Of a DNA stretch of 64,000 bases, positions 32,700 to 43,639 are shown in pieces. The number at the start of each line of letters is the position of its first letter. Position 1 is the first letter of the stretch. Made by a program: the position numbers and the translations under genes. Under the pieces are notes generated by a model that was not told the origin of the DNA, did not search any database, and saw only the letters and a list, made by a program, of their open reading frames with translations. The stretch comes from Riptortus pedestris (lineage: Eukaryota; Arthropoda; Insecta; Hemiptera; Alydidae): contig CM032228.1 of the NCBI GenBank assembly GCA_019009955.1, positions 130,951,001-131,015,000 of the forward strand, given 5' to 3'.

Positions 32700-35600
32700 A
32701 GATTTAAATTCGCAGGTTCAATTTGTAGAATTATTCCATTTATTTGTTTACGTAGAATTCATTTTTATCAATATTTTACTTGCAGAGTCACAAGCCCCAT
32801 TACGTTCAGTCAATTTGTTTTTCTCGCAAAGCTGTTATAAATTTGGAGCACGATGAGTAGAAAAATGTGAAAAATAAAAATAATGTGGGAGCCGATGTTA
32901 GATGGTAGACCGGTGTGCGGGGTGTGAAGTAGTGGAGATCGGAATTGGTCTTAGAATAGGGCCAAACAAGAAGTTTGCCGGCTGATTGGGGAAGACTTGA
33001 CGAAGCGGAACTAACGGACAGGTAATGAGAAAGTGCAACTTTGGTTATTTCCGACAGTTGGGGAAGATGTTAGGCCACCACTCTCTCACTCCCTCCAAAC
33101 TTATAGCATCCAAGTTTATATGACATCCATCAACATGGCTTCTCAACTTTCCTTTGTCACTCGGTGTGCGTTTCGACAACAAAAGGAAACCTACTTCATG
33201 TGTAAGATAGAAAACGAATGTTTCAATTTGCTGGCGATGAATGGAATTACTTTAAATGTTTTCTTTTCATACAATGCGTGTTAACAGAAAATAAGTAGAC
33301 AGAATATGACATTTCAGAAGCCAGTAGTGCCGAGAAAGGTGGGGCCAGAGACAACGGGACAACCGCAGATACAAGTGAAATCTCTCACTCAAGCAGATTA
33401 TGGAACGGTGGCAGATAATACAGAGTTGATGTTGTTCATTCCTCAACGATGGAACATCATCTTTTCACCAGGATTATGGATGGAAATGAAAGTAATTCTA
33501 CCTCTCTTAGTAATAGGAGGATTAGCAGTACCACAATCTTGGATGCGTCTCTCATCTACGAGAAGAAGGAACTACCTTAGTCGAGTTCTAACCCATGTCA
33601 GGAATTGCTAGCCAATTGTGTTCGTTTTTTCGGAAGTGAGTGTGTTTTTGTTTCCTTCTTTCTGGTAGTACCCCTACCAGAAGGGGTTTTATTTCTTCAT
33701 TCACCCATGCACCACATATAGTATATTTATTATACGTGTTCCTTAACGTCTACAATTCACTAATTTTCTTATCACAACATTAATTATCTAACAAAACATC
33801 AGATAAATGGGGCTGTAAAGTTTTGTTTTTAGTTCCTTATTTTTTTTTTTATAATACATCAAAATGTATGCTTTTAACAAAACAAATAAATTCATTCAAC
33901 AATCTTAAAGAATGAGTTGATGTAACTCAAGTGGCCTGCTCATTTTTAGTACTATTTCTCTTCGGATGATGGGGTCATGATATTCTCAAGACGAGAGCAG
34001 TCAAAGACCAGGTGTTCCACTGTTTAAATATAATACTTTCAGCACCTTGGAGTTTAATCCCCACTGAACTCTTGCGATCTTTTTCATTTTCACTACAATT
34101 GTCAATATCCTACCTACAACGGAGTCGATATGGGAATTTCAGCTCAGTGTTTTGTCCAATAAAATTCTTTAATATTTCAACTGTTTTACTTTAGGAACAA
34201 GTTTTCACTGGAGCTTCATTTATAAATTTGTATCCACTCTTCTTCTGGTGGAATAAATATACAACGACATTTCAGGATTAAATGAGATTTCAGCTTATTG
34301 TGAAATCCTATGCATAGCTAAGATGGTCTTTAGCTCAAGTTCATCTTTGGTTTTACCTCGGACGAGTAGCATATAAACATCTGCAAAAGCAACAGCCTCA
34401 ATATTCTCCCCCAAGTGTATTCTCAGCAATGAGCTATAGAGTTTGACACAACATTGGACCCGACTTAGAACCCCGTGGACAGCCTTTTTCCAAGCTTCCT
34501 GGTTCACCTAATTTTTTGATATCTAAGTACACTTTCCTTTCCAAATAGAAACATGTAGCCTGTAAATATACATTTCTTGGACAACCAGAAAGTCCCAGCT
34601 ACCCTAGAATCGCAGGCTACAATGCAGAGTCTAAGGCCCATTCAACGTGTGTGTATGTGTGAGTGTCTTTGTGGGGAGAGGAACGAATCAATGTGACTTC
34701 AATTTTGAAAGGAGTGTAGGGAGAGGGGGCAGTGTGAGTAGAGTTTTATTGGTAGGGGTTGTAGGGGTATGTTTGTCGTGGAGAACCCCAATATTATGAA
34801 CTCGGAACGAAATGAGCATGTTCTCGCTGTTCTTGGTTCCACCCCATGCTCGGCTCAGAGCTAGCCCAAACTCAAACTCGTGGGGAGGCTTTATTACCAA
34901 TCACTTGTCTACACTACTTCTTCCTTTCCACTCATACATTCCTTCAAATTTTGTTTTCGCCTCTCAGTTTAGTGTTTTCACAAGGAGATGGTTCTTGATT
35001 CTTCAATGTATACCATGTAAGGGGGGCCTGGAACTCTTGTACTCGGCCCATTTCAGTCTTTCTATTTAGTGTTAGCAGATGTCTCCTACGGAATAATGAA
35101 TGATTTCCTTGTAAATTGTAGATGACAAAAATAAGGCCCGATAATGTTCATATGAGTGTGTGTGCTCGTTATTCATTCACCTATAAAGTATATTAACTAT
35201 AAAGAGAACTAGTTTTCCAAATTCTAAACTATCAGCACGAAAGACTACTAGGATACTAATGAATGACTAGAGCCTTTATCGTGAAAGGGAGGTGTTAATA
35301 GTTTGACTCGTCAGAGGTGAGGTATGTTAAATTGTAAATATCTTTCTCAATATTCCTCCAGCCATCAAATTCTAGATTAAGTAACTTGTTAAGAAATAAA
35401 TGATTTTGAGGTTGCTGAGAAGAATTAATATCCTCTTGAATCATGTTTATTATCCGTACAAGCAGCGAGAATGAATTAAGTCACATTAGGAAAGAAGGAA
35501 ACGATGAAGCGTATCACAGTGTGCTCAACCGCCTCTTTTAAAGGAATCCAAGAATCCTTTCAGCCTGCTGCGACCTTCCCTTCGTAGGCACATCTTAATG

Positions 35601-35904
35601 ATATTGCACGTATATACATACTCTTATTTATGCAGGCTCTTACACTTAAATAAATTTCCCACATTAAGGTGGGTTATATTTGAAAAAGGAGTGGTATCTT
35701 AGAGATGTTATGGAACTTCTTTTAAAAATGTTGTCTTTCCTGACTTAGTGTATCCTTAAATACTTGCATAAAAGTATGATCTAGCCTTGACAGATATATC
35801 TCAATAAAGGAGAAATATTTGTGGGGAAACCCATCAGAAAAGCAGGTAGCATTTCATTGTAACTGAATGATTTAATCACTACATCAATTTAAAAACATTT
35901 ATTT
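32700..35904. other. Unassigned DNA
   Basis: No domain-bearing frames. A perfect 9-bp stem hairpin TTCTGGTAG-TACCC-CTACCAGAA sits at about 33659-33681, followed by a T-rich run. The frames at 33033-33284, 33306-33611 and 34295-34507 are unrecognised. Confidence 0.4.
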
Positions 35905-35909
35905 CCTAT
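35905..35909. other. Target-site duplication CCTAT (left)
   Basis: CCTAT flanks the BEL/Pao element end at 35910 and recurs at 40471-40475. Five bp is a usual BEL/Pao duplication length. Confidence 0.85.
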
Positions 35910-35948
35910 TGTGATGGCGGGTAGAGAGTCAAAGTGATCCTTTCCTAG
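35910..35948 (-). repeat. 3' LTR stump of the BEL/Pao element
   Basis: Reads (minus) CTAGGAAAGGATCACTTTGA, then CTCTCTACCCGCCATCACA. It matches the 5' LTR end at 39605-39567 (…GACCGTCTACCCGCCGTTACA) with few differences. Confidence 0.8.
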
Positions 35949-35949
35949 C

Positions 35950-37130
35950 TTGTTGTGGTTGATGGAGCCTCGTGTGATGAGGCTGATTGCAAATGGAACA
36001 TCGCCTCATGGATGGACAAGAGGTAGACTGATGTTTGTGTGACAAACAATTGGTACATCCATTCCATCCTTTTAATGATGATAATTTGTTGGCAGGTGAT
36101 GTAGACCTAAATTGTGTGCATTGGTAGAGGCAGTGAGCTGTCTTGCAAACAGGAAAGACACTTTTAAGGGGTTGTGTCAAGAATCGGGTTTCTTGCCGGA
36201 ATGCTGAGTTGATCTTTTAAATTCATTAGAGCCATTACCAGAAAATAAAGATGATCTAGGATGGAAACGTGAGGTTGAGGTGTTGTGACTTGACGATCTC
36301 CTCATATGTGAAGGTTGATCTGACTCAAGGGAAATATCGTCTAACGATTTCCATTCTACTTTGATAAAGTCCATTAAGTTTCTATAAGAGGGAAATCCAA
36401 TTTCGGAAAACTTCTTCTCGAAGGATAACTTGGTTGAAGAGTTCAAGCATCGAAGCAGAAGTAATGACAAGATAAAATCTCCAGGATCTTCTATATCCAA
36501 ATGATTAAATGAATCTATGCACTCTATCACTGAAGTGATCAAAGTTTTGAAGGCAGTGGCGTTTTCCTTGGAGCTAAGCTGTTTAAAATGAAAAATCTGT
36601 TTTAGATAACCGTGGGCAAATTTCCGCTTGTTGTTGTAGTGCTCCGTCAATAGTTTCTAGGCCTGTGTATAGTTAGCCTCAGAGAGATTTATGTTGGAGA
36701 TGAGGGAACGGGAATGGCCCTTAAGACATGAGACCATGACTAAAAACTTTTCCATATTTGGTAATGTGTTCTCATTATGAGAGACAAATATGTGTCTTGG
36801 AAAAGGGGCCAGTTTAATGGACTGCCATCAAATTCACGGAGGTTTATTTGGGGAAGTCGAGCTCTAACAGTTCGACCCTCATTCACATGGTGTGGCTGAA
36901 TAGCCTCCAGCACAAGTCCAACTTGGTACCACCGGAGTGGGGCTCATATGGTGTTCATAAATAGCGCAGGCCCCATAATAGCAACCCTCTGCTGTCGCCA
37001 TTAGTTGTTTGTCAGCTTTAGTGGGGAAAATATTCGAACCGCCCATGTCCGAAACCAGTTCTAACACTTTATCCCTTATTGAATTGAATTTCTCGAAATA
37101 GGGTTTCAGCTCCTTATACATCCCTTTAAA
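35950..37130 (-). pseudogene. BEL/Pao Gag (DUF1759-type and zinc knuckles), broken
   Basis: Order on the minus strand: an N-terminal helical segment (37121-36879, MYKELKPYFEKFNSIRDKVL), then VRARLPQINLREFDGSPLNW (about 36870-36810), the conserved LP-F-G-W motif. After a frameshift comes MVSCLKGHSRSL...NLSEANYTQA and, past a stop, LLTEHYNNKRKFAHGYLKQI (36650-36177), the DUF1759-type core. After another stop, 36180-35929 gives CTNCLSHKHQSTSC and CSICNQPHHTRLH, the two BEL/Pao-type CCHC/CCHH knuckles. One frameshift and two stops inactivate it. Confidence 0.85.
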
Positions 37131-38029
37131 AAGAAACTAGCTCACGCCAGCAAGGGGGCTACGCCCCCTTGACCCCCTTAACGAAGCGATGCCTTCAGCA
37201 TCGCCACAAATAGTAAAGCGATCCCTACGAGATCGCCGTAAATCGATTTGCTCATCGCCCTTTGAGATTTCTAATATTTAATTGTACATGTAAATTCCAG
37301 GTTCGTAATTCTTATTGTCACCCTGTAAAGATTATCCGAAAAAAAAATCCCATTCGGTTGGGAAAGATTTTATTTCGTAGATTGAATCAATCAAGAAAAT
37401 AGGAAGATGAACAAATTTGCACTATTTACCAGACGAAAAATGAATTTCCTATATTCACGAAAAACTTAATAATATAAGTAAGAGAGAAATTGATATGAAT
37501 TGCATTATTGAATTTACAAATTATGCTATTGTTAGCATGTTGAAAAACATCCATTTTAATAAATCTTTCCATTTACTTTTGAATATATTGTAATTAGGAA
37601 AAGTAGGAAAATACCATTTAAATGGGAAAAAATCGCAATAAGTAAAAATATAATGTCAGTCGAAATAAAGAATTAAAAGTACTTGCACATAAAATCATTG
37701 AAGAAAGAGAGAAGTGAAAGAAGTCGTATTAGTTCGATGATGATACGGTAGAATGCGCGTTAGACGTCTTTACAATACTAATAGTTCAAAACCAATAATT
37801 GAAATAACTAAAATCCTTAAAATATAATAATGCAAATACATAAGAATAAAATAAGAAAAGAAAACACTTTCGTCATTCAAAGAGATTAAAAAAACCTTTG
37901 GGTAATAAATAACGGCGTCGGAATGTGTAAAACTCTCGCTACTGCGAGGAGCTTTATTTAGACGACATACTTAAACTCTGAAATATACATTAGGTAAACA
38001 TATTAATATTTCATTACATTTCCATTAAC

Positions 38030-38560
38030 CTCGCCCTTCGCCCTTCGACCGGAGACCGAGGTGGTCTTTGGGCGTCGGTAGCGGAGCGATAGCCGGAGAA
38101 GGGGCCGAAATCGGCGTGGGCATAGGCCCAACGGGAGAGGAGTTTTAGGAGGGTCGATTTCGGAGGGTCCGTACAAGGCGGCGGAGTGTGGTAGGGGAAA
38201 TCGGCTCGGTGGCTACCTAGAGCGTACGCTCGAGCTGAAAAATGACGCTTCGAAAATAAAAAATGAGGCGATAGAACGGGAGTTTGGCGGGTCGCAAGAA
38301 AAAGTATACTTTCGAGTTCGATCGTCATTTGTCGGGACGGGAGTAGTCGGTTATTCGCGTTTGAGGCGTCGAACGAAAGGGTATGTATCCGAGAGTTTTT
38401 CCCCCGATCGGTAAAGCGATACTCGGAACGTGGAGAGAAATAGCGAATTTAAGGCGTCGCGGGAGAGGCTGGGAATAAAAAATGTCGGAGGGGCTTATCT
38501 CGCCGGGAGAGGGAGCTACCTCGAATCCGACAATTTTTCAAAGCAAAAAGCGACCATGAC
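38030..38560. other. GC-rich block inside the composite insertion
   Basis: Clearly higher in G+C and CpG than anything nearby, with many CGGAG, TCGG and GGCG motifs. The 104-residue minus frame (38328-38014) shows no domain. It may be internal Helitron sequence or captured DNA. Confidence 0.5.
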
Positions 38561-38564
38561 GAAC

Positions 38565-39005
38565 AAAAGTCCGTCACGCAGGGGCTGCGTAAACTAAGCA
38601 GATTTCCCACGTGAAGTAATACAATAGAGAAATCTCCATACAAGAGCCCAACAGTTACGGCAAAGGGCCGAACTAGGTTTCGGCGGGAAATTCAAAAATC
38701 CGGTAACGGCCCAAATTGAATAAAAATGCAAATATCTCGGTTAATATTCAAGATAGGGAATAAATGTATAGAACAATATTTATAGTAAATTTAATTTGCA
38801 ATAAGATTGGTTCTATACAATTTTTCGATCCGACCCATAATAACGGAGATATTTCGAATTTTCCGAAAATCCCCCCTCTAAACCCCCCCTCCCACTGGAC
38901 CGATTTCAGCCATTAACGAACTTGATCTTCCTTTTTACATAAAACGATTAAATTCCGAGTTTGGTAACGATCAAACAAAAATTGCGACCGCTAGAGCGTT
39001 AACAG

Positions 39006-39059
<54 letters not shown>

Positions 39060-39179
39060 TTGAACGGACCTCATTTTCGTCATCTCCTGGGCAGGATCGA
39101 TGGACATTTGAAGAAATTTTTCGAAACTCGCGTCATGAGTACGACCTCAATAGCTGATTTCCCTTAAGGGAAATCTGCT
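38565..39179 (-). mobile_element. Helentron family 2, best-preserved copy (615 bp)
   Basis: The 5' end is AGCAGATTTCCC (39179-39168), its inverted copy GGGAAATCTGCT is subterminal at the 3' side (38608-38597), and a stem-loop ACGCAG-CCC-CTGCGT (38590-38576) with ending GACGGACTTTT (to 38565) follows. Asymmetric inverted repeats plus a 3' stem-loop are the described Helentron signature. The body carries GTTAACGCTCTAGCGGTCGC, AAACTCGGAATTTAATCG and CAAGTTCGTTAATGGCTGAA, with (TA)n at 39009-39054. It has no coding capacity. Confidence 0.8.
39009..39054. repeat. (TA)n microsatellite inside Helentron
   Basis: 23 or so TA units at the same internal position as (TA)n or (GT)n in sister copies. Confidence 0.95.
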
Positions 39180-39180
39180 A

Positions 39181-39420
39181 AAACGGTACCCGGATCTCGA
39201 AAATCCACCGAGCGGTTCTGCCCGATTAATTCAGGTAGAAAACGGGCTTGTGGCTTTAAATTATAGAATATATTACTTGGGTCGGTGGCGATTGAACACA
39301 CTTGCTCAACTATTACCTTTATCTTCGATAATAAAGAGGTTAATTTCTCCTTCGAAATTTCCACCTGACTCCTGACATCTTGGTCTAAATTCTCTATCTT
39401 ACAGGGCGGAGCTAAATATT
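39181..39420 (-). pseudogene. BEL/Pao Gag N-terminal segment, left of the Helentron insertion
   Basis: The frame reads KIENLDQDVRSQVEISKEKL then LLSKIKVIVEQV...(about 39405-39200), a helical gag-like start between the primer-binding region and the insertion. No ATG is apparent at its head. Assignment rests on position and helical character. Confidence 0.5.
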
Positions 39421-39566
39421 AAGAAAGACAAATAAAAGAGAGAAAAATGAATAATGAAAAATAAAATTAAATTGGTGAGCGAAATATGAGACTCACAATA
39501 ATATTATGACCATACAAGTCAAAATATGTACAATATAATAATATCCGGCCATCCAGAGGTCCAAAA

Positions 39567-39636
39567 TGTAACGGCGGGTAGACGGTCAAAGTGATCCTTT
39601 CCTAGCCCAGTCCATTTCACCACGGGTTGGTGTGTA

Positions 39637-39700
<64 letters not shown>

Positions 39701-40470
39701 TTTATATATATATTAAAAAAATGCCAGGTTGTAGGTAAAAATTAATTTATAATGTACTTCTTTTAAAAAGTAAGATATATGATTAAATATGCTTATAAAT
39801 AAATGAATTAAATTAAACTCAACTGAGTTATAAAGGTTAGTTATAAATTAACTATTAATTACAAATATAAAAAAAAATGATTATTTGAATCAATTGCATG
39901 AAATAAATGTTTTCACATTAATAGAAAAAAAAATACATTTAATGAATTTCTTATACGGTCTTGGACCTTGATTAATATTAGTATTTTTTAATTAGCTTAA
40001 ATTGCTTAATATGAAATCACTAACAACTAATGTGACTATGCAAAAGAACAGTAAAAAAATTGTTGATCGTCTTTGGAGAGAATCGATTCATGTTGCTGAA
40101 GCAATAAGACTGTGAGCAGTCTAGGTGAAGGCAGGTTGACGAATCAGGTTGCAATGTTTAATGGTATTCCACCATTTTTCTTCCCCGACGGCCGTCCTGG
40201 GACTGCTGAATCTCCTAGAAGTGTATTTGGTCCAATTGTGGAAATGTCTTGGGCTTGAAGACGTTCTTGGAACTGGGAGAAACTGGAGAATGCAGTCACT
40301 TGGAAGGTAGAACAATACACTCTTAACGTACGTCAATTGTCATCAGCTGGGTGCCGAAAGGTGTCGAGCAATCCCGAATACCAATAATTCACGCTATGCA
40401 CTACTTAATAAACTAAACACCTATATTATTTATAAATATAACTTTTAACGTAAATGGGTTGGCCACAACA
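39567..40470 (-). repeat. 5' LTR of the BEL/Pao element
   Basis: Starts TGTTGTGGCC and ends CCGTTACA, 904 bp, including a (TA)n tract at 39643-39696. Immediately downstream (minus) is TTTTGGACC, a tRNA-primer-site-like start. The end matches the 3' stump at 35910-35948. Some of the interior may be later insertion (for example the TA-flanked A+T-rich part). Confidence 0.75.
39643..39696. repeat. (TA)n microsatellite
   Basis: TA tract within the LTR. Confidence 0.95.
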
Positions 40471-40475
40471 CCTAT
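40471..40475. other. Target-site duplication CCTAT (right)
   Basis: Matches 35905-35909 exactly, outside the LTR start. Confidence 0.85.
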
Positions 40476-42447
40476 ATAATCTAATTATTAATTTTTTTTT
40501 AACAGCATTATAAAGAATAATTGCATTATTTTTATAAAACATAAAATTGGTATTTTTGATTATATACATCTTAATAAACAATATTTAAGTAAAATTTAAT
40601 ACATCGTTAAATATATATTTAATTAAAATACGAAATACGTGTGTGTAATTGTAGTTACTTTGTATTTCAATTGCTTTATTGATGTGATCCTTCTGATTTC
40701 GGATGCAACCGATAATCTCTCCTTTTTGAATTGAAGTCTTCTTCCTCCAACTCTCTCCACACGCATTGTCCTTAGGATCGTACTTATGAAATAGTTCATC
40801 ATAAAAGCAAAGTATTTTTCTTTTGGCACGTTGGATTCGGTATAAAAGTTTTTTGATCCGAGCCATATTTTTTCATTAATTTTCCAAACGATGAGCAGGC
40901 TTATAAGAAGAACTGTCGGCATTTTTTGATTTTTCGTAGCTGGCAAACATTGGTTCACTGATACTCAGTGTGGCTGAATTTCTAATCCTCTACGAAATAT
41001 TATATAACCAAGGAACTTTGGTTGACAAATAGCTTCTGACTTTGTCAAATGTCAAATTTGTTTTCTTTAAAACAGTCGAGTGCAAGACTTTCAGAAGGAA
41101 CGGCAGATCTGATAAACCTCTTTCATCAGAAATGTGCATATCGGGCTTCTATAAAATTACCTGTCCTAGATGTTGTCGATGTCGAGGGTTCCGAGGTATT
41201 TGTGAAAATAAACCTAGCAAATACATAAGAATAATTGTACATGATCAGTGTTTGGAATGTTTTCAAGTGATTATTGAACTGACTTGGAGTTGCTCAGTGT
41301 CTTGTTTTTGCATGCATGATTCCTAACATATATTTATACCAATAAATAACATAATCAATTAAGATGCAACAAAATTATTCTCTTCATGATTCGTTGATGA
41401 AAAAGAAGTACATTTAACCATATCTATGGCCCTCTAGGGTTTTAGCGGTTATCTTGCTTATTGTCTTGTTAATAATATTATTGTTGCAACTTTTAATGGT
41501 CATGTCTTAAATTCCTCTTCCTAGACACTTCATTCTATATTAAAGCCTATATGTATATCGGAACCAGAATATGTTGAGAAAAAGTTTACCTTTTTTTCTT
41601 ATTTACTATATGAAAGTCGATACTGGTGACCCCCCCCCCACTTTTTTTTTCCTAATTAGTTTTATTCTTTCCCTTGTAAAGCTAGAATAGCTATTTTAAA
41701 GAATTTTCTACACGGAAATGTTAAGCCAACATGGAAATCATTGGAGTAAAGGATGAAGAGGAGTAAAACTAAGGTTGATTATTTTAAAAAAAAAATGAAT
41801 ATCTAATTAATTGTTGATCACTCCAGGCTCGTGAATACTCTTGCACAAAATCTTGGTTGGGGTTAACCCAATAGACTGGCCACCCTTTCAAGTTCATCCC
41901 GCTTTATGCAGCCCTCTAACATTCAGCTAGTTCGTGTTATAATCTTAGATAGGGAAATAATAACCACGGCCATATTGGACATTTCTGGTATTTCATTAGA
42001 CCGAATTAACATTTGAAGCGGTGAAATGCAAATGATACAGTGTCCGTGGGACTTAATTACAGCCATTAAGCTAGTTGAGATAAGCACTCCTTGTTTGATG
42101 CGAGCCCCTACCCCGTGAGAAGAGTTTTCAAGCATCAGAGCAAATGTAATGAATTAATAGGGAAATTTAAAATATATTAAATAATATAAATTAAACTAAA
42201 TTATAGTACTGAGGCTTAGTGATTTTGCCTACAACACTTCCCAATTAAAATGTTTCATGTCAAACTAAAGTTTGGGTTCGTTAAAAACACAAATCCTAGG
42301 GTTTTAGAGAAGGAGTAAAATCCTTTACCGTTTATAAGCGTCATATTGAACAGTGTTTGATAACTGAACTAAATTCATTATAAAATAATATCCTACAATC
42401 GTTACCCTATATATTTTGCAGTAACTGGAATATTAACCAAGTCAATT

Positions 42448-42483
<36 letters not shown>

Positions 42484-43320
42484 TGACACTCTTTAGGAAG
42501 TACATTCGTGTTATTTAAGCTGTGTTCTTATTAAGAGAGAAACAGAGTATAATAGTTGAGGTGACGCAAACTATGTGTCATTCTAGATCAACTGAAATGT
42601 GCATAGTACACTCCTGCGAAACTTACGAATTTAGGCTTCGTTATTAACTTTAATTCAAATTTTTATTTGGTGGATCGAACCTCCAAACACTGACTTGTAC
42701 CTTATACTTATGTTCGAATTGAGATATCATAAAAGGAAATACTGTCCATAACTATTGTCATTTTAACCAATAATATATTACAATAATAATATAATTATCT
42801 TAATTTCTTTGCTACAAAACATTTCAAGTAAAGACACACAACTTAAAATGCCACAATCGAAGTCTCAATCTTTTCCTAGATTTCAGATGACATATTATCA
42901 TCAATTATAACTTTGTTACTATTACTGCTATCATATTACGTATAATTATTATATATCACATGTTACGGTAATGTTAATTTATTTATTATATTTTTAATAA
43001 AAAAATACTATTTCATACTATACATAATAAAATAGGGACGTTTTAACCAAAAATAAATAATAATAATTATATTATATTTTTATATTTGACATTGATTATG
43101 CGACCGTTCTTTTATATCAATTAGTTTTCAAACCCACCTAATGAGTGACATAGTGTTTGCGAGTAATCACTTATTACTTGTCAACATAGTTCAGCGGTTC
43201 ATTGAATGTAGATAGGATCTTGCTTATTAAATTTAAGCAAAATAACATTTTCCAAACCATATCGTTAAGTCTTGAAAGCAGGAGATATTAATTTAATCCA
43301 CTTGCCCAAACAATGAACTC
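40476..43320. other. Unassigned A+T-rich DNA
   Basis: A stretch at 41061-41180 follows a polypyrimidine/AG acceptor-like site (TTGTTTTCTTTAAAACAG) and stays open as SSARLSEGTADLINLF...VLDVVDVEGSE before GAG/GTATTT. It is an exon candidate at low confidence. Minus frames at 40585-40958 are unrecognised. Contains (CA)n(TA)n at 42449-42482. Confidence 0.3.
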
Positions 43321-43329
43321 TGTGCCCAA

Positions 43330-43620
43330 AAAGTATTTCAGAATGATAAACAATTACGGCGCTCCCAAAGAATTAGGCGTTCAAAATTAGGTCCATTGCT
43401 ATTTTTAATACATACCTCCGAGTTATTTTAAACCCACGAAATCCATTTTTTATACTGACGATACCAGTATGATTATAAAAGGCACAGGCCCAGAAAAACT
43501 GAAACAAGATGGTTCTGTTGCTATTATAGCATATGATATACATTAGACTTTTAAAGAAATCAACTGGTATAAAATAAGTAAATATTTTATAGACAACAAA
43601 AATATTTGTCGTATCCTATT
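43330..43620 (+). pseudogene. LINE reverse transcriptase fragment
   Basis: SKLGPLLFLIHTSELF (from about 43375) resembles the LGPLLFLIYINDL block, followed by FYTDDTSMIIKGTGPEKL (about 43455) resembling the YADDT catalytic box, then EINWYKISKYFIDNKN. Stops and a frameshift intervene. Clade unresolved (Jockey/CR1/RTE-like). Confidence 0.55.
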
Positions 43621-43639
43621 ATGTTATGACAACATTTAA

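Larger units (their letters stand above)
37137..39179 (-). mobile_element. Composite Helentron/Helitron insertion within BEL/Pao gag
   Basis: Gag-like sequence flanks both sides, so this 2.04-kb block is an insertion. The left (minus) edge is a Helentron 5' end (39179). The right (minus) edge is a Helitron-type 3' end: hairpin AAGGGGGC-GTA-GCCCCCTT (about 37174-37156), GCTGGCGTGAG, CTAG at 37140-37137, then T. A Helentron 3' stem-loop also lies inside at 38590-38576. It is therefore either two nested elements or one element with an internal older terminus. No Rep/helicase gene was found. Confidence 0.65.
35910..40470 (-). mobile_element. BEL/Pao retrotransposon, precisely bounded, pol deleted
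   Basis: On the minus strand the unit starts TGTTGTGGCC at 40470 and ends CATCACA at 35910, flanked by 5-bp repeats (ATAGG on this strand). Layout: 5' LTR 40470-39567, primer-binding region beginning TTTTGGACC at 39566, gag N-terminus (39400-39181), a 2-kb Helentron/Helitron insertion (39179-37137), the rest of gag (37130-35950), and then directly the last 38 bp or so of the 3' LTR. Protease, RT, RNase H and integrase are all missing. The junction between gag and LTR falls at CTAGGAAAGG, which is present in both, suggesting deletion by microhomology. Confidence 0.85.

Noticed and set aside
33306..33611. 101-residue + frame
   Set aside because: Two frames are open in parallel and neither gives a recognised domain; no splice or start context.
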